Source: an uncultured Methanobrevibacter sp. (GTDB lineage Archaea; Methanobacteriota; Methanobacteria; Methanobacteriales; Methanobacteriaceae). Taken from it: DNA of 43,546 nt. The notes beneath the pieces were generated by a model that was given only the letters and a program-made list of their open reading frames with translations, searched no databases and was not told the DNA's origin. The DNA lies in NCBI RefSeq assembly GCF_946184425.1, contig NZ_CAMHFP010000013.1, forward strand, positions 1 to 43,546. Direction: 5' to 3'. The position numbers were made by a program, and so were the translations under genes. This document shows positions 25,857 to 33,230 of this stretch, piece after piece. The first letter of the stretch is position 1. Each line of letters starts with the position of its first letter.

Positions 25857-26363
25857 ATGGAATTTGTTGTAAAAGAAGTTAAGAATAATAACAGTGAAAT
25901 TTGTGACGTAAAAGAGTTTTTATATGGTCAGATTAAAAAAGAATATGGAATTGGCCCTACACCGGAATTTCATTATGATATTGAAGGTATTAGGGAGTAT
26001 TATATTTTGCCTGAGTGTAACAATTTTTTCATGATTTGTGACGGTGAAAAAATAATTGCCACTGCAGCAATAAGGGCCTATGATAAAGATTATGATTTGT
26101 TTAAAGGCCAATATACAAAGAAAAATACGGCAAGTATTTGGCGACTGATGGTTGATGAAAACTATAGGAGACATGGTCTTGCCCGTAAACTTGTTGCCGT
26201 GATGGAAGAATTTGCAAAAAAGGCGGGTTATACCAAAATTTACTTGCATACTCACAGGTATCTTGATGCGGCTTTGCCATTTTGGAAATCTATGGGATAT
26301 AAAATAACTGTTCAAGAAGACGACTATGATGAAACAACCCATATGATTAAAGAAATTACCTAA
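25857..26363 (+). CDS. GNAT-family N-acetyltransferase (paralog 2)
   Basis: 168 residues, clearly paralogous to the GNAT at 20712. Shared segments include QIKKEYGIGPTPEFHYDI, ATAAIRAYDKD, the acetyl-CoA loop SIWRLMVDENYRRHGLARKL, IYLHTHRYLDAALPFWKSMGY and a final THMIKEIT. It lies 48 bp after the second permease, beyond a hairpin. Two related acetyltransferases flanking one peptide/metal importer suggest that they modify its cargo or a chelator, or protect against an imported compound. None of this is proven. GTATTAC boxes occur in the DNA after it but not directly before it. Confidence 0.82.
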   Translation: MEFVVKEVKNNNSEICDVKEFLYGQIKKEYGIGPTPEFHYDIEGIREYYILPECNNFFMICDGEKIIATAAIRAYDKDYDLFKGQYTKKNTASIWRLMVDENYRRHGLARKLVAVMEEFAKKAGYTKIYLHTHRYLDAALPFWKSMGYKITVQEDDYDETTHMIKEIT

Positions 26364-26672
26364 TTAGTAGTATTATTTTATAAAAAAGTATTACTATTTT
26401 TTAAGTTTTAATTTTTTTTATTTTTCGTTTAATATTTGTCTAATGATTTTATTTTTTTATAATTATTAATTTTATAAGTTATTTTTAATAATTATTATAA
26501 TATATTGTTTCATTGCCTATTTAAGTGATTTTAATAGAAAATTATTAGTAATACTATTTTACAAAAAATTATTATAATGTCTTCATTAATTCAATTTCTT
26601 TGTTAAATGTGTGGATTGTTAATTTAACTTATTAATTTTCTTTATTTGTAAATTTAAGCTTCAAATTCATGA

Positions 26673-26705
26673 GTAATACTTTAATAACATTTATATGGGT
26701 ATTAC
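26673..26705 (+). promoter_or_regulatory. Promoter with GTAATAC/GTATTAC boxes on both sides of a TATA box
   Basis: GTAATAC (26673-26679), TATA box TTTATATG (26690-26697) and GTATTAC (26699-26705) form a sandwich like the one in front of the substrate-binding protein gene, where the same TTTATATG lies between GTAATA and GTATTAT. The start point would be near 26716-26722. No ORF follows before the insertion sequence, but a run of stable hairpins does. Confidence 0.5.
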
Positions 26706-26717
26706 TATTAATTATAA

Positions 26718-26893
26718 ATTAGATTACCTAGTTTCTTTAGGTAATTAAGATAATTAAAATTAATAGCAATATAACTACTCTATCTTCAAATAATATATTA
26801 AATTTTAATTATCTTCATTTTAACTTTCGTAATGAGTAATAAGCGATAGTGAGGCCATATAATTATGTAAATAGCTATTAGATAGCTATTTAC
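26718..26893 (+). ncRNA. Candidate structured RNA with terminal hairpin
   Basis: Downstream of the TATA box at 26690 are three successive perfect hairpins. ATTACCTA/TAGGTAAT (26723-26730 with 26738-26745) has a 7-nt loop. AAGATAATTAAAATT/AATTTTAATTATCTT (26747-26761 with 26801-26815) has 15 bp. GTAAATAGCTAT/ATAGCTATTTAC (26867-26893) has 12 bp and a 3-nt loop, followed by a pyrimidine-rich stretch. No ORF fits. It may be a small RNA, or the leader of a gene displaced by the insertion sequence at 26929. AT-rich DNA makes hairpins by chance, but perfect 12- and 15-bp stems in series next to a good TATA box are uncommon. Confidence 0.35.
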
Positions 26894-26928
26894 TTTCCTT
26901 CTCAAATGTTATTTTTCAGATGTTTTTC

Positions 26929-28272
26929 GACTCTTTCAAAAACTTTGTTGATTTGAAATTTTTTGATGAAAATTAGTTGTGAATTTTTAATTTTATCTAA
27001 AAATAGTTAAATTTAATAAATAGGTGGAGTAAAAGTTTTTATTATGCCTAATCAAAAAACAAATACTCCAAATAGTATTTTAGATGTTAAACAATATATA
27101 TTTTGCGATTCAAATGGAGGATTAGTCCTTTCAGATCCTCGTTTTGTGAAAATTTTTAAATCCTGTCAAAAAGCTCTGAAATCTTTTGATTTAAGTTTTA
27201 AAAAGGATGTTCCTTATTTTAAAATGAGTTTAGCTAGGTGCCCACATTGTGGAACTCGTCATGTTGTTAAATATGGTTTTACAAAAAGAACATTAGTATT
27301 TAAAGAAATTGGTAAAACTAATGTGAAGGTTCAGCGTTATATTTGCAAACGTTGTGATAAAACCTTTCAAACAGATTTAACAAGTCTTGTTGATAAAAAC
27401 AGCAATTTTACGAATGAATTGAAAAGTGAATCAGAACATTTAATTTCAGATTATCTGGGAAGCTTAAAAAATGTTTGTAAATCATTTAAAAAATTCTTTG
27501 GAATCACGATTTCACATCAAACAATTGAAAATTGGCTTTTTGTTAATGAAAACATTTTAGAATTTGATTTAGGGCGTTGCTCGGGTTATTATGTCTTTGA
27601 TGTAGAATGGATAAAAATCAACGGAAAATGGAAATATCGTCACACATTACTTGATTCTATTTCAAATTGCATCGTAGCCGATGCAATTTACGATACTGAA
27701 GATGAAACAACTGTTGAAAAGTTTTTAAGAGAATCTACAGCAAATAAAAATAAAATTGCAATCACAACAGATTTAGATAAAAAATATGCCTCAATTATCC
27801 CAAAATTAGGTTTTAAACATCAATTATGTATTTTTCATACTAAAAAAAGTTTAAATAAACAATTAAAAACTTTTAAAGATAAAAATCGTATTTCTGACGA
27901 AGAATATCAAGAATGTCACAAACAACTGAAAATAATCAAAGATTTATTCGATTTAAATGATTATAATGAATTCAAAAATGAAGTACAATCTTTAATTTAT
28001 CGTAAAGATGATTTTCATCCAGTGATTTATAAAATAATCAGAAAATCAATCACTCCACGATATAAAAGCTTCATTTATCACTTAAAAGATAAACGAATTG
28101 AAAAAACAAGTAACAAAATTGAAAATGCATTTCAAAAAACAATGCCAAAATCAAGAAAACGAACATTCAAGACCAAACGAGGCGTTTTAAAACGAATCTA
28201 TCGCAGAGATCTCATTTGGAATGACAATCGCAAAAAAGGATTTTGAAAATCAACAAAGTTTTTGAAAGAGTC
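26929..28272 (+). mobile_element. Insertion sequence with 26-bp terminal inverted repeats
   Basis: The left end (26929-26954) begins GACTCTTTCAAAAACTTTGT and the right end (28247-28272) is its exact reverse complement over 26 bp. The 1344-bp element encodes one transposase. The flanks (GTTTTTC on the left, ATTATAAT on the right) show no matching target duplication. The known Methanobrevibacter smithii element ISM1 is an obvious comparison; I cannot assign a family with certainty. Confidence 0.88.
27044..28246 (+). CDS. DDE transposase of the insertion sequence
   Basis: 400 residues. A zinc-binding N-terminal region has CPHC (Cys66, Cys69) and CKRC (Cys101, Cys104). A helix-turn-helix-like part follows (SLKNVCKSFKKFFGITISHQTIENW), then an RNase H-type catalytic core with likely acidic residues Asp186 (YYVFDVEW), Asp243 or Asp245 (TTDLDKKY) and Glu370 (TSNKIENAF). 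The basic tail (KSRKRTFKTKRGVLKRIYRRDLIW, key part KRTFKTKRG) matches the end of ISL3/IS256/ISM1-like transposases. The frame is intact, so the element could be active. GGTGG lies 15 nt upstream of the ATG, further than usual. Confidence 0.85.
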   Translation: MPNQKTNTPNSILDVKQYIFCDSNGGLVLSDPRFVKIFKSCQKALKSFDLSFKKDVPYFKMSLARCPHCGTRHVVKYGFTKRTLVFKEIGKTNVKVQRYICKRCDKTFQTDLTSLVDKNSNFTNELKSESEHLISDYLGSLKNVCKSFKKFFGITISHQTIENWLFVNENILEFDLGRCSGYYVFDVEWIKINGKWKYRHTLLDSISNCIVADAIYDTEDETTVEKFLRESTANKNKIAITTDLDKKYASIIPKLGFKHQLCIFHTKKSLNKQLKTFKDKNRISDEEYQECHKQLKIIKDLFDLNDYNEFKNEVQSLIYRKDDFHPVIYKIIRKSITPRYKSFIYHLKDKRIEKTSNKIENAFQKTMPKSRKRTFKTKRGVLKRIYRRDLIWNDNRKKGF

Positions 28273-28355
28273 ATTATAATTTGAATAATAATTTATTTAT
28301 TCTCTTATTAACAGATTATAATATGATAGAATAAAAAACGGAGGATTTGGATTTT

Positions 28356-28610
28356 ATGAATGATATAATATTTAAAGACTGTGACTTCCGTTATCTTGAT
28401 GATAACGATGAATTATCCTGTAAAAACAAACAAGGTACTGAAATTGGTTGCGATAACTGTCAGGAAAATATTCATTTAAACTGCGATAATTTCAATGCAA
28501 AAAAAGATTTCTGCTTAAAATTCTTTAGAGATAACATAAGTGAATTAAAAGAATGTCAAGAGAAAACTGTATTCAATGACAGTGATTTAAGCCGTAAATG
28601 GTCAAATTAA
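28356..28610 (+). CDS. Cysteine-rich small protein (84 aa)
   Basis: I do not recognise this family. The start is the ATG at 28356 with GGAGG 11 nt upstream; an in-frame TTG nearer the ribosome binding site is too close. Seven cysteines are spread over 84 acidic residues (CDFRYLDD, SCKNKQGTEIGCDNCQ, LNCDNF, FCLKF, ECQEK), a spacing that could hold a zinc or iron-sulfur site. No signal peptide or membrane segment is present. It lies right after the insertion sequence and just before a copy of the terminase-tail repeat, at the edge of the degraded provirus region. Confidence 0.55.
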   Translation: MNDIIFKDCDFRYLDDNDELSCKNKQGTEIGCDNCQENIHLNCDNFNAKKDFCLKFFRDNISELKECQEKTVFNDSDLSRKWSN

Positions 28611-28646
28611 CTTCAATATAAGAATTGTTTAATTCTAGAAAAGTAG

Positions 28647-28685
28647 CAACAAAGAGTTAATGTGGATGAGTGGTATTCTATATAA
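28647..28685 (+). repeat. Terminase-tail repeat, copy A
   Basis: The stretch AAAGAGTTAATGTGGATGAG followed by TGGTATTCTATATAA resembles the end of the terminase fragment at 32047-32081. It reads NVDEWYSI then stop, where the terminase reads DVDRWYST then stop. It lies about 10 bp before the end of the minus-strand gene at 28693. Confidence 0.5.
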
Positions 28686-28692
28686 TTAATAG

Positions 28693-29010
28693 CTATTGGC
28701 CTTTCAGTAATTTTTGTCTACCTTTCCATATTAGCTGGTGCTGTCTTTTTCTCAATTCCTTGTATTCATAATACATCTGTGAAGTAACGTATCCATGCAG
28801 TCTTCGGTATTCATCAATTCTCACAATCTTAGCTTGTACAATAGCTGATTCGCCTTCATGCCAGCAGTACCATGGATGATGGCAGGGCGCATCACATTTT
28901 GAAGCCAGTCCTGTCTTGCAGTTGTTGCAGTAGTCAACAAACCACATTTCTTCCTCTCTTAGAGTCTTTTTCTTCTTGGCTTCGATTATCTGCTGTCTTA
29001 TAGACTTCAT
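28693..29010 (-). CDS. Hypothetical Cys/His-rich protein (105 aa)
   Basis: No family recognised. 105 residues, very basic at both ends (MKSIRQQIIEAKKKK; ELRKRQHQLIWKGRQKLLKGQ). A central cysteine/histidine cluster, YCNNCKTGLASKCDAPCHHPWYCWH (key residues Cys28, Cys31, Cys39, Cys43, His44, His45, Cys49), could be a zinc finger. GAAGTGATG upstream of the ATG may serve as ribosome binding site. It lies in the degraded provirus region and faces the terminase-tail repeat. A nucleic-acid-binding provirus protein is a reasonable guess from composition and context only. Confidence 0.55.
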   Translation of the reverse strand: MKSIRQQIIEAKKKKTLREEEMWFVDYCNNCKTGLASKCDAPCHHPWYCWHEGESAIVQAKIVRIDEYRRLHGYVTSQMYYEYKELRKRQHQLIWKGRQKLLKGQ

Positions 29011-29387
29011 TTACATCACTTCAATAATTTTATAAAAACCATAAAAACTATTGAGAACTTTTTGAAAAGTTTTTTTAAAAAACTACTCACAGTTCTCAAA
29101 ACGATAAAACGGACAGTTCTTATGGCTTTTTCATTATATGTATTTTTATAAAAACTATTTTTTCAGGAGGTATGTGGGATAACTTTTTGAAAGTTTGCTC
29201 CCGTCCATTCCTGAAAATCATGGTTTTTTTAATTTTCCGATTGTAAAAATCACCATCAAACTCAATGAATAATTCTTGAATTTGCCTAAAAACAATTTTT
29301 AACAATTTTTGTGAAAAAACTTTTTGAAAAGTTTTTATGAGTTTTCATGGTTTTTCCACTTACAGGTTTTTTAGGTTTTTTGAGTTT
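29011..29387. repeat. Palindrome- and repeat-rich non-coding region
   Basis: 377 bp with three copies of AACTTTTTGAAA(A)GTTT (29056, 29181, 29318), each self-complementary. The first lies inside a larger inverted repeat, TTGAGAAC (29051-29058) with GTTCTCAA (29092-29099). GAGTTTTCATGGTTTTT occurs at 29339-29355 and 29382-29398. No credible ORF was found. Such density of palindromes and direct repeats fits a regulatory or replication-origin-like region of a provirus or plasmid, but is also possible in decayed AT-rich DNA. Confidence 0.5.
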
Positions 29388-29939
29388 TCATGGTTTTTTT
29401 GGTTTTCCAATCCATGGTGGTTTTTTAATCGTGCTGTCAAAGTTCATTATACTTAACCCCTCAATAAATTTATATTCCTTCATAATGTCTAAAACCCATT
29501 CGCCAATCTCATAGCTGATTATTTCATATATTGAATCGTCCATGTGTTTTAAATCATAGTTGATGGATGCTACTTCACTTTTTGCCAGGTCATATACATT
29601 GGATCTTCCGGATTGGGTGGTTACCTGAAGAAATCCATGGTCTGCCAGTTCATACATGTATTTCCTGACTGATGCCTTACTCAATTCAAGATTCTGAAGC
29701 GAGAAGTATTTATTGGTTGTAATTCCCATGTCCAATACTTCTCTGTCCTTATTGATTCTCCATTCGTCGATATTGTTTCTGATGTCATTTAAAACCTCAA
29801 CCGCTTTTGGAGCAAGGTTTGCAGATATGCTTTCCTTGTATGGTTTAAGCAAGCTCATGAACTGCTGAACATCTGATATATTTGTTAGAATTACTTTCTT
29901 GCCGTCAATCTCATGGATGTCATGGTTATATTGATACAC
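29388..29939 (-). CDS. Winged-helix DNA-binding protein of the provirus region (183 aa)
   Basis: 183 residues, no named family. The N-terminal half is helical (ISDVQQFMSLLKPYKESIS; LAPKAVEVLNDIRNNIDEW). A winged helix follows (KYFSLQNLELSKASVRKYMYELADHGFLQVTTQSGRSNVYDL, key parts SKASVRKYMYELADHGFLQV and SGRSNVYDL), then an acidic helix and a KKPPWIGKPKKP tail. After the stop the same frame continues with another Lys-Pro-rich stretch, so the C-terminus may have been cut by a new TGA. The layout resembles the C-terminal part of virus/plasmid replication proteins. No ribosome binding site is obvious. Confidence 0.6.
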   Translation of the reverse strand: MYQYNHDIHEIDGKKVILTNISDVQQFMSLLKPYKESISANLAPKAVEVLNDIRNNIDEWRINKDREVLDMGITTNKYFSLQNLELSKASVRKYMYELADHGFLQVTTQSGRSNVYDLAKSEVASINYDLKHMDDSIYEIISYEIGEWVLDIMKEYKFIEGLSIMNFDSTIKKPPWIGKPKKP

Positions 29940-30054
29940 AATAAAGATTAATTTAATTAGTTGTCTTATTTCTATTTTTAATCAATTTTTAGATTTATCA
30001 AAAATTTTATATTTTAACTTTTGGCATGAAATCTATTTATAATTTTAACATTAC

Positions 30055-30122
30055 TTTTCATTTAACTGAAAACAATATTGATTTTATTATTTACTTTTCA
30101 ATATACTGAAAACTTTATATTA
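30055..30122 (+). promoter_or_regulatory. Tandem TTTTCA-N6-TGAAAA operators and TATA box
   Basis: Two copies of the palindrome TTTTCA-N6-TGAAAA lie at 30055-30072 and 30095-30112, exactly 40 bp apart, both extended as ACTTTTCA and ACTGAAAAC. The second touches a TATA box (TTTATATTA, about 30114-30122) of the ATPase gene. This layout suits a dimeric repressor blocking TBP. Confidence 0.55.
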
Positions 30123-30165
30123 TAGTTGTGATAAATTAATAATTATAAAAAGAAGTGTGATTTTA

Positions 30166-31368
30166 ATGATTATTCAAAGAAAAGATTATATTGATAAAAT
30201 CAATCCTTTTATAAATAAACATATTATTAAAGTTTTAATAGGAACAAGACGTTCCGGCAAGTCAACCATATTAAAACAAATAATTGATTCATTAATAAAA
30301 CAAGGAATCCCTGAAGAAAATATTATTTGGATGAACTTTGAATTAAGTGATTATTTTGAAATAGATACTATTAAAAAGCTTGAAGAATTCATATCTAATA
30401 AAACTGAAAATATAGATGGAAAAATTTATCTATTTTTTGATGAGATACAGGTTGTTCCCCAATGGGAAAAATTAATCAATTCTTACTTTGCAAAAGAAAA
30501 TTATGACATATACATTACTGGATCAAACTCAAAGTTATTGTCTGGTGAGTTTGCCACATATTTGTCCGGCCGATATGTGGAATTAAATATATATCCATTT
30601 TCTTTTAGGGAATATCTTGATTACAATGAAATTACTTCTGATTTTAAAACTCATTTTTACAGATATTTGGAAGATGGGGGCATGCCTTCAACATTTGACT
30701 ATATGGGTGAGGATAAAAGATTAATTCTAATTGATTTATACAATTCTATTGTCCTTAAAGATATTATTCAAAGAAATAATGTTAAAAATGTTGACTTGTT
30801 GGATAGAATTATGAGATTTGTAATGTATAACATTAGCCAGCCTTTTTCAGCAAATAAAATTCATAAAAGGTTAAAGCAGGACATGGTAAACTTATCTGTA
30901 AATACAATTTATAATTATCTTAAATTCTTTGAAAATGCATGTTTGATTTATCAGGTAAAACGTGAAGATTTACTGGGTAAAAAAATATTAAAATATGATG
31001 AAAAATATTATATTTGTGATTTGGGTTTTAGACAAGCGATAATTGGAAATAATCAACGGGACATCACTCGTGTAATCGAAAATATTGTTTATTTGGAACT
31101 TTTAAGAAGAGGATATGAAATAACCATTGGTAAAGTTGATAACTTGGAAGTGGATTTTGTATGCAAAAAACAAAACAAACCCATTTACATTCAAGTTTCT
31201 TATTTATTAGCAAGTGAAGAGACTATTGAAAGAGAATTTAAACCATTAAAGAATATCTCAGATAATTATCCAAAATACGTAATAACCATGGATGATGTGG
31301 ATATGTCTCATGATGGAATTATTCATTTGAATTTAATTGATTTTTTAATGGATAATGAAGTTATTTAA
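30166..31368 (+). CDS. AAA-type ATPase with DUF4143 domain
   Basis: 400 residues from the ATG at 30166, with AGAAGTG 8 nt upstream. Walker A is GTRRSGKST at 26-34, Walker B LFFDEIQ at 89-95, and the sensor region is ITGSNSKLLSGEFATYLSGRY (key part TGSNSKLLSGE). The C-terminal half has the DUF4143/nuclease-like pattern: NTIYNYLKFFENACLIYQV, YICDLGFRQAI, IENIVYLELLRRGYEITIG and VDFVCKKQNKPIYIQVSY. The VDFV...IYIQVSY signature resembles a PD-(D/E)XK fold. These ATPases are abundant in Methanobrevibacter and linked to mobile DNA or defence, without a settled function. Tandem operators precede it and a hairpin with a T run ends it. Confidence 0.85.
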   Translation: MIIQRKDYIDKINPFINKHIIKVLIGTRRSGKSTILKQIIDSLIKQGIPEENIIWMNFELSDYFEIDTIKKLEEFISNKTENIDGKIYLFFDEIQVVPQWEKLINSYFAKENYDIYITGSNSKLLSGEFATYLSGRYVELNIYPFSFREYLDYNEITSDFKTHFYRYLEDGGMPSTFDYMGEDKRLILIDLYNSIVLKDIIQRNNVKNVDLLDRIMRFVMYNISQPFSANKIHKRLKQDMVNLSVNTIYNYLKFFENACLIYQVKREDLLGKKILKYDEKYYICDLGFRQAIIGNNQRDITRVIENIVYLELLRRGYEITIGKVDNLEVDFVCKKQNKPIYIQVSYLLASEETIEREFKPLKNISDNYPKYVITMDDVDMSHDGIIHLNLIDFLMDNEVI

Positions 31369-31434
31369 CATCTTGGAAATCATATCATTTTGCGGAGTCT
31401 ATCGGCTCTGAGTTGATAAACTCATATTGGTTTT

Positions 31435-31477
31435 CAAATATTTTTTTGGTGACAAGCGATATTTGTTTTTTTTTTAT
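31435..31477 (+). terminator. Terminator of the DUF4143 ATPase gene
   Basis: CAAATAT (31435-31441) pairs with ATATTTG (31459-31465) over a 17-nt loop, followed by a run of about 11 T residues. It lies about 70 bp after the stop codon. Confidence 0.5.
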
Positions 31478-31493
31478 ATGAAACAAAATTCAC

Positions 31494-31528
31494 AAAAAAG
31501 TAGTGGATAATTCTACTACTTTTTTTTA
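31494..31528. terminator. Second hairpin with flanking A and T runs
   Basis: AAAAAAGTAGT (31494-31504) and ACTACTTTTTT (31515-31525) form an 11-bp stem with a 10-nt loop and a T run. The symmetric A/T runs would allow termination in both directions. A diverged copy of the left half occurs about 75 bp downstream. Confidence 0.45.
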
Positions 31529-31724
31529 CTGTCATTTCTTTGTATTCTATCAAACAAAAACTCAAAAAAGTAGCAGATAATTTCTATACGGTTACGCGAG
31601 TAGTATCGAAATTTTCAAATACTTATCCTCTCACTACAGATAATTCTATTGATTTTCATGAAAATTAAAGTTATGCCAATTCTTTATGTTAAAAATTATA
31701 CCTGGTCAAAATATAAGTAAATAA

Positions 31725-32081
31725 TGTGATACGAGGATAATAAATGTCGGCGGAAGAACAGGTAAAAACTTCGGATTACTTATCATTGATGAGTTGACAA
31801 GAAGAGGCTTTGCTACAGGCACCGGTAACTCAAGGGAGAATAAGGTTGACCATGCAAGAAGAGTTTCAGCAGACATTCAAAAGAATGGAATTTTCCTGGT
31901 TGGAAAGGATTCGACCGGGTTCACCAAAAAATGGGCGATGGAATTTCTTGAAAAAATAACTGCATATCCGAATGAAGCTATTCATGATGACTGTGTAGTG
32001 GCATTCACTGGAGGTTATGAAAAAATAGCTGTTGATAATCAAATTAAAAGAGTGGATGTGGATAGGTGGTATTCCACATGA
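31725..32081 (+). pseudogene. Terminase large subunit fragment (C-terminal nuclease part)
   Basis: The frame from 31725 has no proper start (a TTG at 31794 is internal) and reads NVGGRTGKNFGLLIIDELTR, then SADIQKNGIFLVGKDSTGFT, WAMEFLEKITAYPNEAIHDD and CVVAFTGGYEKI, ending VDVDRWYST. The late HDD motif after a hydrophobic helix is typical of the RNase H-like nuclease domain of the phage packaging motor. About 119 residues remain of a protein normally over 400. The ATPase half is missing, so it is a provirus remnant. Its last 35 bp recur at 28647 and 33231. Confidence 0.75.
32038..32081 (+). repeat. Terminase-tail repeat, copy B (coding)
   Basis: The last codons of the terminase fragment. AAATTAAAAGAGTGGATGTG, then GATAGGTGGTATTCCACATGA, is matched in copies A (28647) and C (33231). 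The core ATGTGGA...TCCACAT is also a short inverted repeat. Confidence 0.55.
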
Positions 32082-32183
32082 TTTTGATAGAGTTCGTTAA
32101 CATTGTGGGGAAAAATAATTTAAAATGATTTTCTCGAAAAAGTTTTAAAACAAGAAAAAATAAATGTGTTAAATAAGTGTATA

Positions 32184-32239
32184 AGACAATAATATTTGAA
32201 TTGATTTTATATGAAAAATATTATTTTTGATTATTGTCT
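32184..32239. repeat. Long inverted repeat upstream of the zinc-ribbon/SHOCT gene
   Basis: AGACAATAAT (32184-32193) is complementary to ATTATTGTCT (32230-32239). Inside it AATATTT (32191-32197) pairs with AAATATT (32216-32222). It may be a terminator, an operator or a small mobile-element footprint. No T run follows. Confidence 0.35.
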
Positions 32240-32322
32240 CATAGATTAAATCTTAAAAATCTTTGGCAAAACGTGGTAACAATGAGAGTGTTGCCAGTAG
32301 CTTATTTATGAAAGGTGAAAAA

Positions 32323-33198
32323 ATGGATAAAATAACCTGTAAGAATTGTGGTGCTATCTTAAACAACGATGCGATATTTTGTACAGAATGTGGAACAAAA
32401 ATTCAAAATGAGTTAAAAATTAGGACAGTGGAAGATTTTTCTAATATTGAATTATATGATGAAATTGTAAGGACTGGCGCTCCTCTTCAATCTGAAGAGG
32501 AATTGAAGGCCATTATTGAAAATTATAACAAAAATGTGAACATGTTTAAGAAAAAAGGAGTAAGACAATTATTATTACTTTATAAAACTAATTTAAAATT
32601 CTCCCAGAAAAGATTAGGGGCAGCGGCAAGAAGTCAGGAAAATGTTGTGAATCCTCAAAATGAGTATACACAAGAGGGTATTAATAAATTTGCAGAAGAA
32701 GAAGCTAAACTTGAAGAAAAATTTGGAACTCAATTTCATGGAAAAAGATGGTTCAGATGTACTCTTGAAGAAAGAAGGTACAGTACATTCTCAAATACTA
32801 ATGATAGGCGTGTTGAAACTGGATATATCATTTTAAATGATGATTATCTTGAAATTTGTAAAGAAGGTGTCTTTATAAAAAGCAATCTTGGAAGCAGAAA
32901 AGTTTACCTTAAAAATGTTGCTTCAATAGATTTTGATAAAAGAGGTATCTTCGATCTCAGTAGTTCTGTTGTAATTAATTTTAAATCTTCTGAATTTGTT
33001 GAATTAAAAAATATTAGTAAAGAAGATGCAGAGTCATTAGTGGAATTATATGAAGACTTCATTAATCGTGACAATGCGCCTGTGAATAATACTGTAAGTT
33101 CTGCTGATGAACTTATGAAATATGCAGAATTATACGAGAAGGGATTATTAACTGAAGAAGAATTTAATCAAGTTAAAAAAGATATTTTAAACTCTTAA
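32323..33198 (+). CDS. Zinc-ribbon, PH-like and SHOCT-domain protein (291 aa)
   Basis: The start is set at the ATG at 32323, with AGGTG 5 nt upstream. An N-terminal zinc ribbon (CKNC at residues 5-8 and CTEC at about 21-24) is followed by a long charged helix. A beta-rich PH-like domain (RVETGYIILNDDYLEICKEG, KVYLKNVASIDFDKRGIFDL, VVINFKSSEFVELKNI) comes next, and the C-terminal SHOCT motif DELMKYAELYEKGLLTEEEF ends it. SHOCT domains are common in membrane-less adaptor proteins of archaea and phages. No enzyme motif is seen. It is the only plus-strand intact gene between the terminase fragment and metG. The function is unknown. Confidence 0.7.
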   Translation: MDKITCKNCGAILNNDAIFCTECGTKIQNELKIRTVEDFSNIELYDEIVRTGAPLQSEEELKAIIENYNKNVNMFKKKGVRQLLLLYKTNLKFSQKRLGAAARSQENVVNPQNEYTQEGINKFAEEEAKLEEKFGTQFHGKRWFRCTLEERRYSTFSNTNDRRVETGYIILNDDYLEICKEGVFIKSNLGSRKVYLKNVASIDFDKRGIFDLSSSVVINFKSSEFVELKNISKEDAESLVELYEDFINRDNAPVNNTVSSADELMKYAELYEKGLLTEEEFNQVKKDILNS

Positions 33199-33230
33199 TA
33201 AATAAAAATTATTTAGAAATGTTATTAACA

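Larger units (their letters stand above)
26364..26928. other. Gene-free AT-rich region with GTATTAC boxes
   Basis: 565 bp between GNAT-2 and the insertion sequence without a credible ORF. It holds GTATTAC at 26388 and 26699, GTAATAC at 26548 and 26673, a TATA box at 26690 and three hairpins from 26723 to 26893. The 26400-26660 part shows only A/T-rich low-complexity DNA. Confidence 0.6.
31369..31724. other. Intergenic region with hairpins and a direct repeat
   Basis: 356 bp without a gene. It has two terminator-like hairpins (31435-31477 and 31494-31528). A second, diverged copy of the AAAAAAGTAG.GATAATT.CT segment lies at 31569-31588. The remainder is low-complexity AT-rich DNA leading into the terminase fragment. 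Confidence 0.5.

Noticed and set aside
29120-29305. A 61-residue minus-strand frame in the palindrome-rich region
   Set aside because: It covers repeats and has no ribosome binding site or recognisable protein pattern.
29011-29398. A CRISPR array
   Set aside because: Repeats are few, unequal in length and spacing, and self-complementary in a way that does not give repeat-spacer units. No cas gene is present.
32263-32322. A longer N-terminus for the zinc-ribbon/SHOCT protein
   Set aside because: The 20 extra residues precede the AGGTG ribosome binding site and do not resemble the domain that follows; the start at 32323 fits better.
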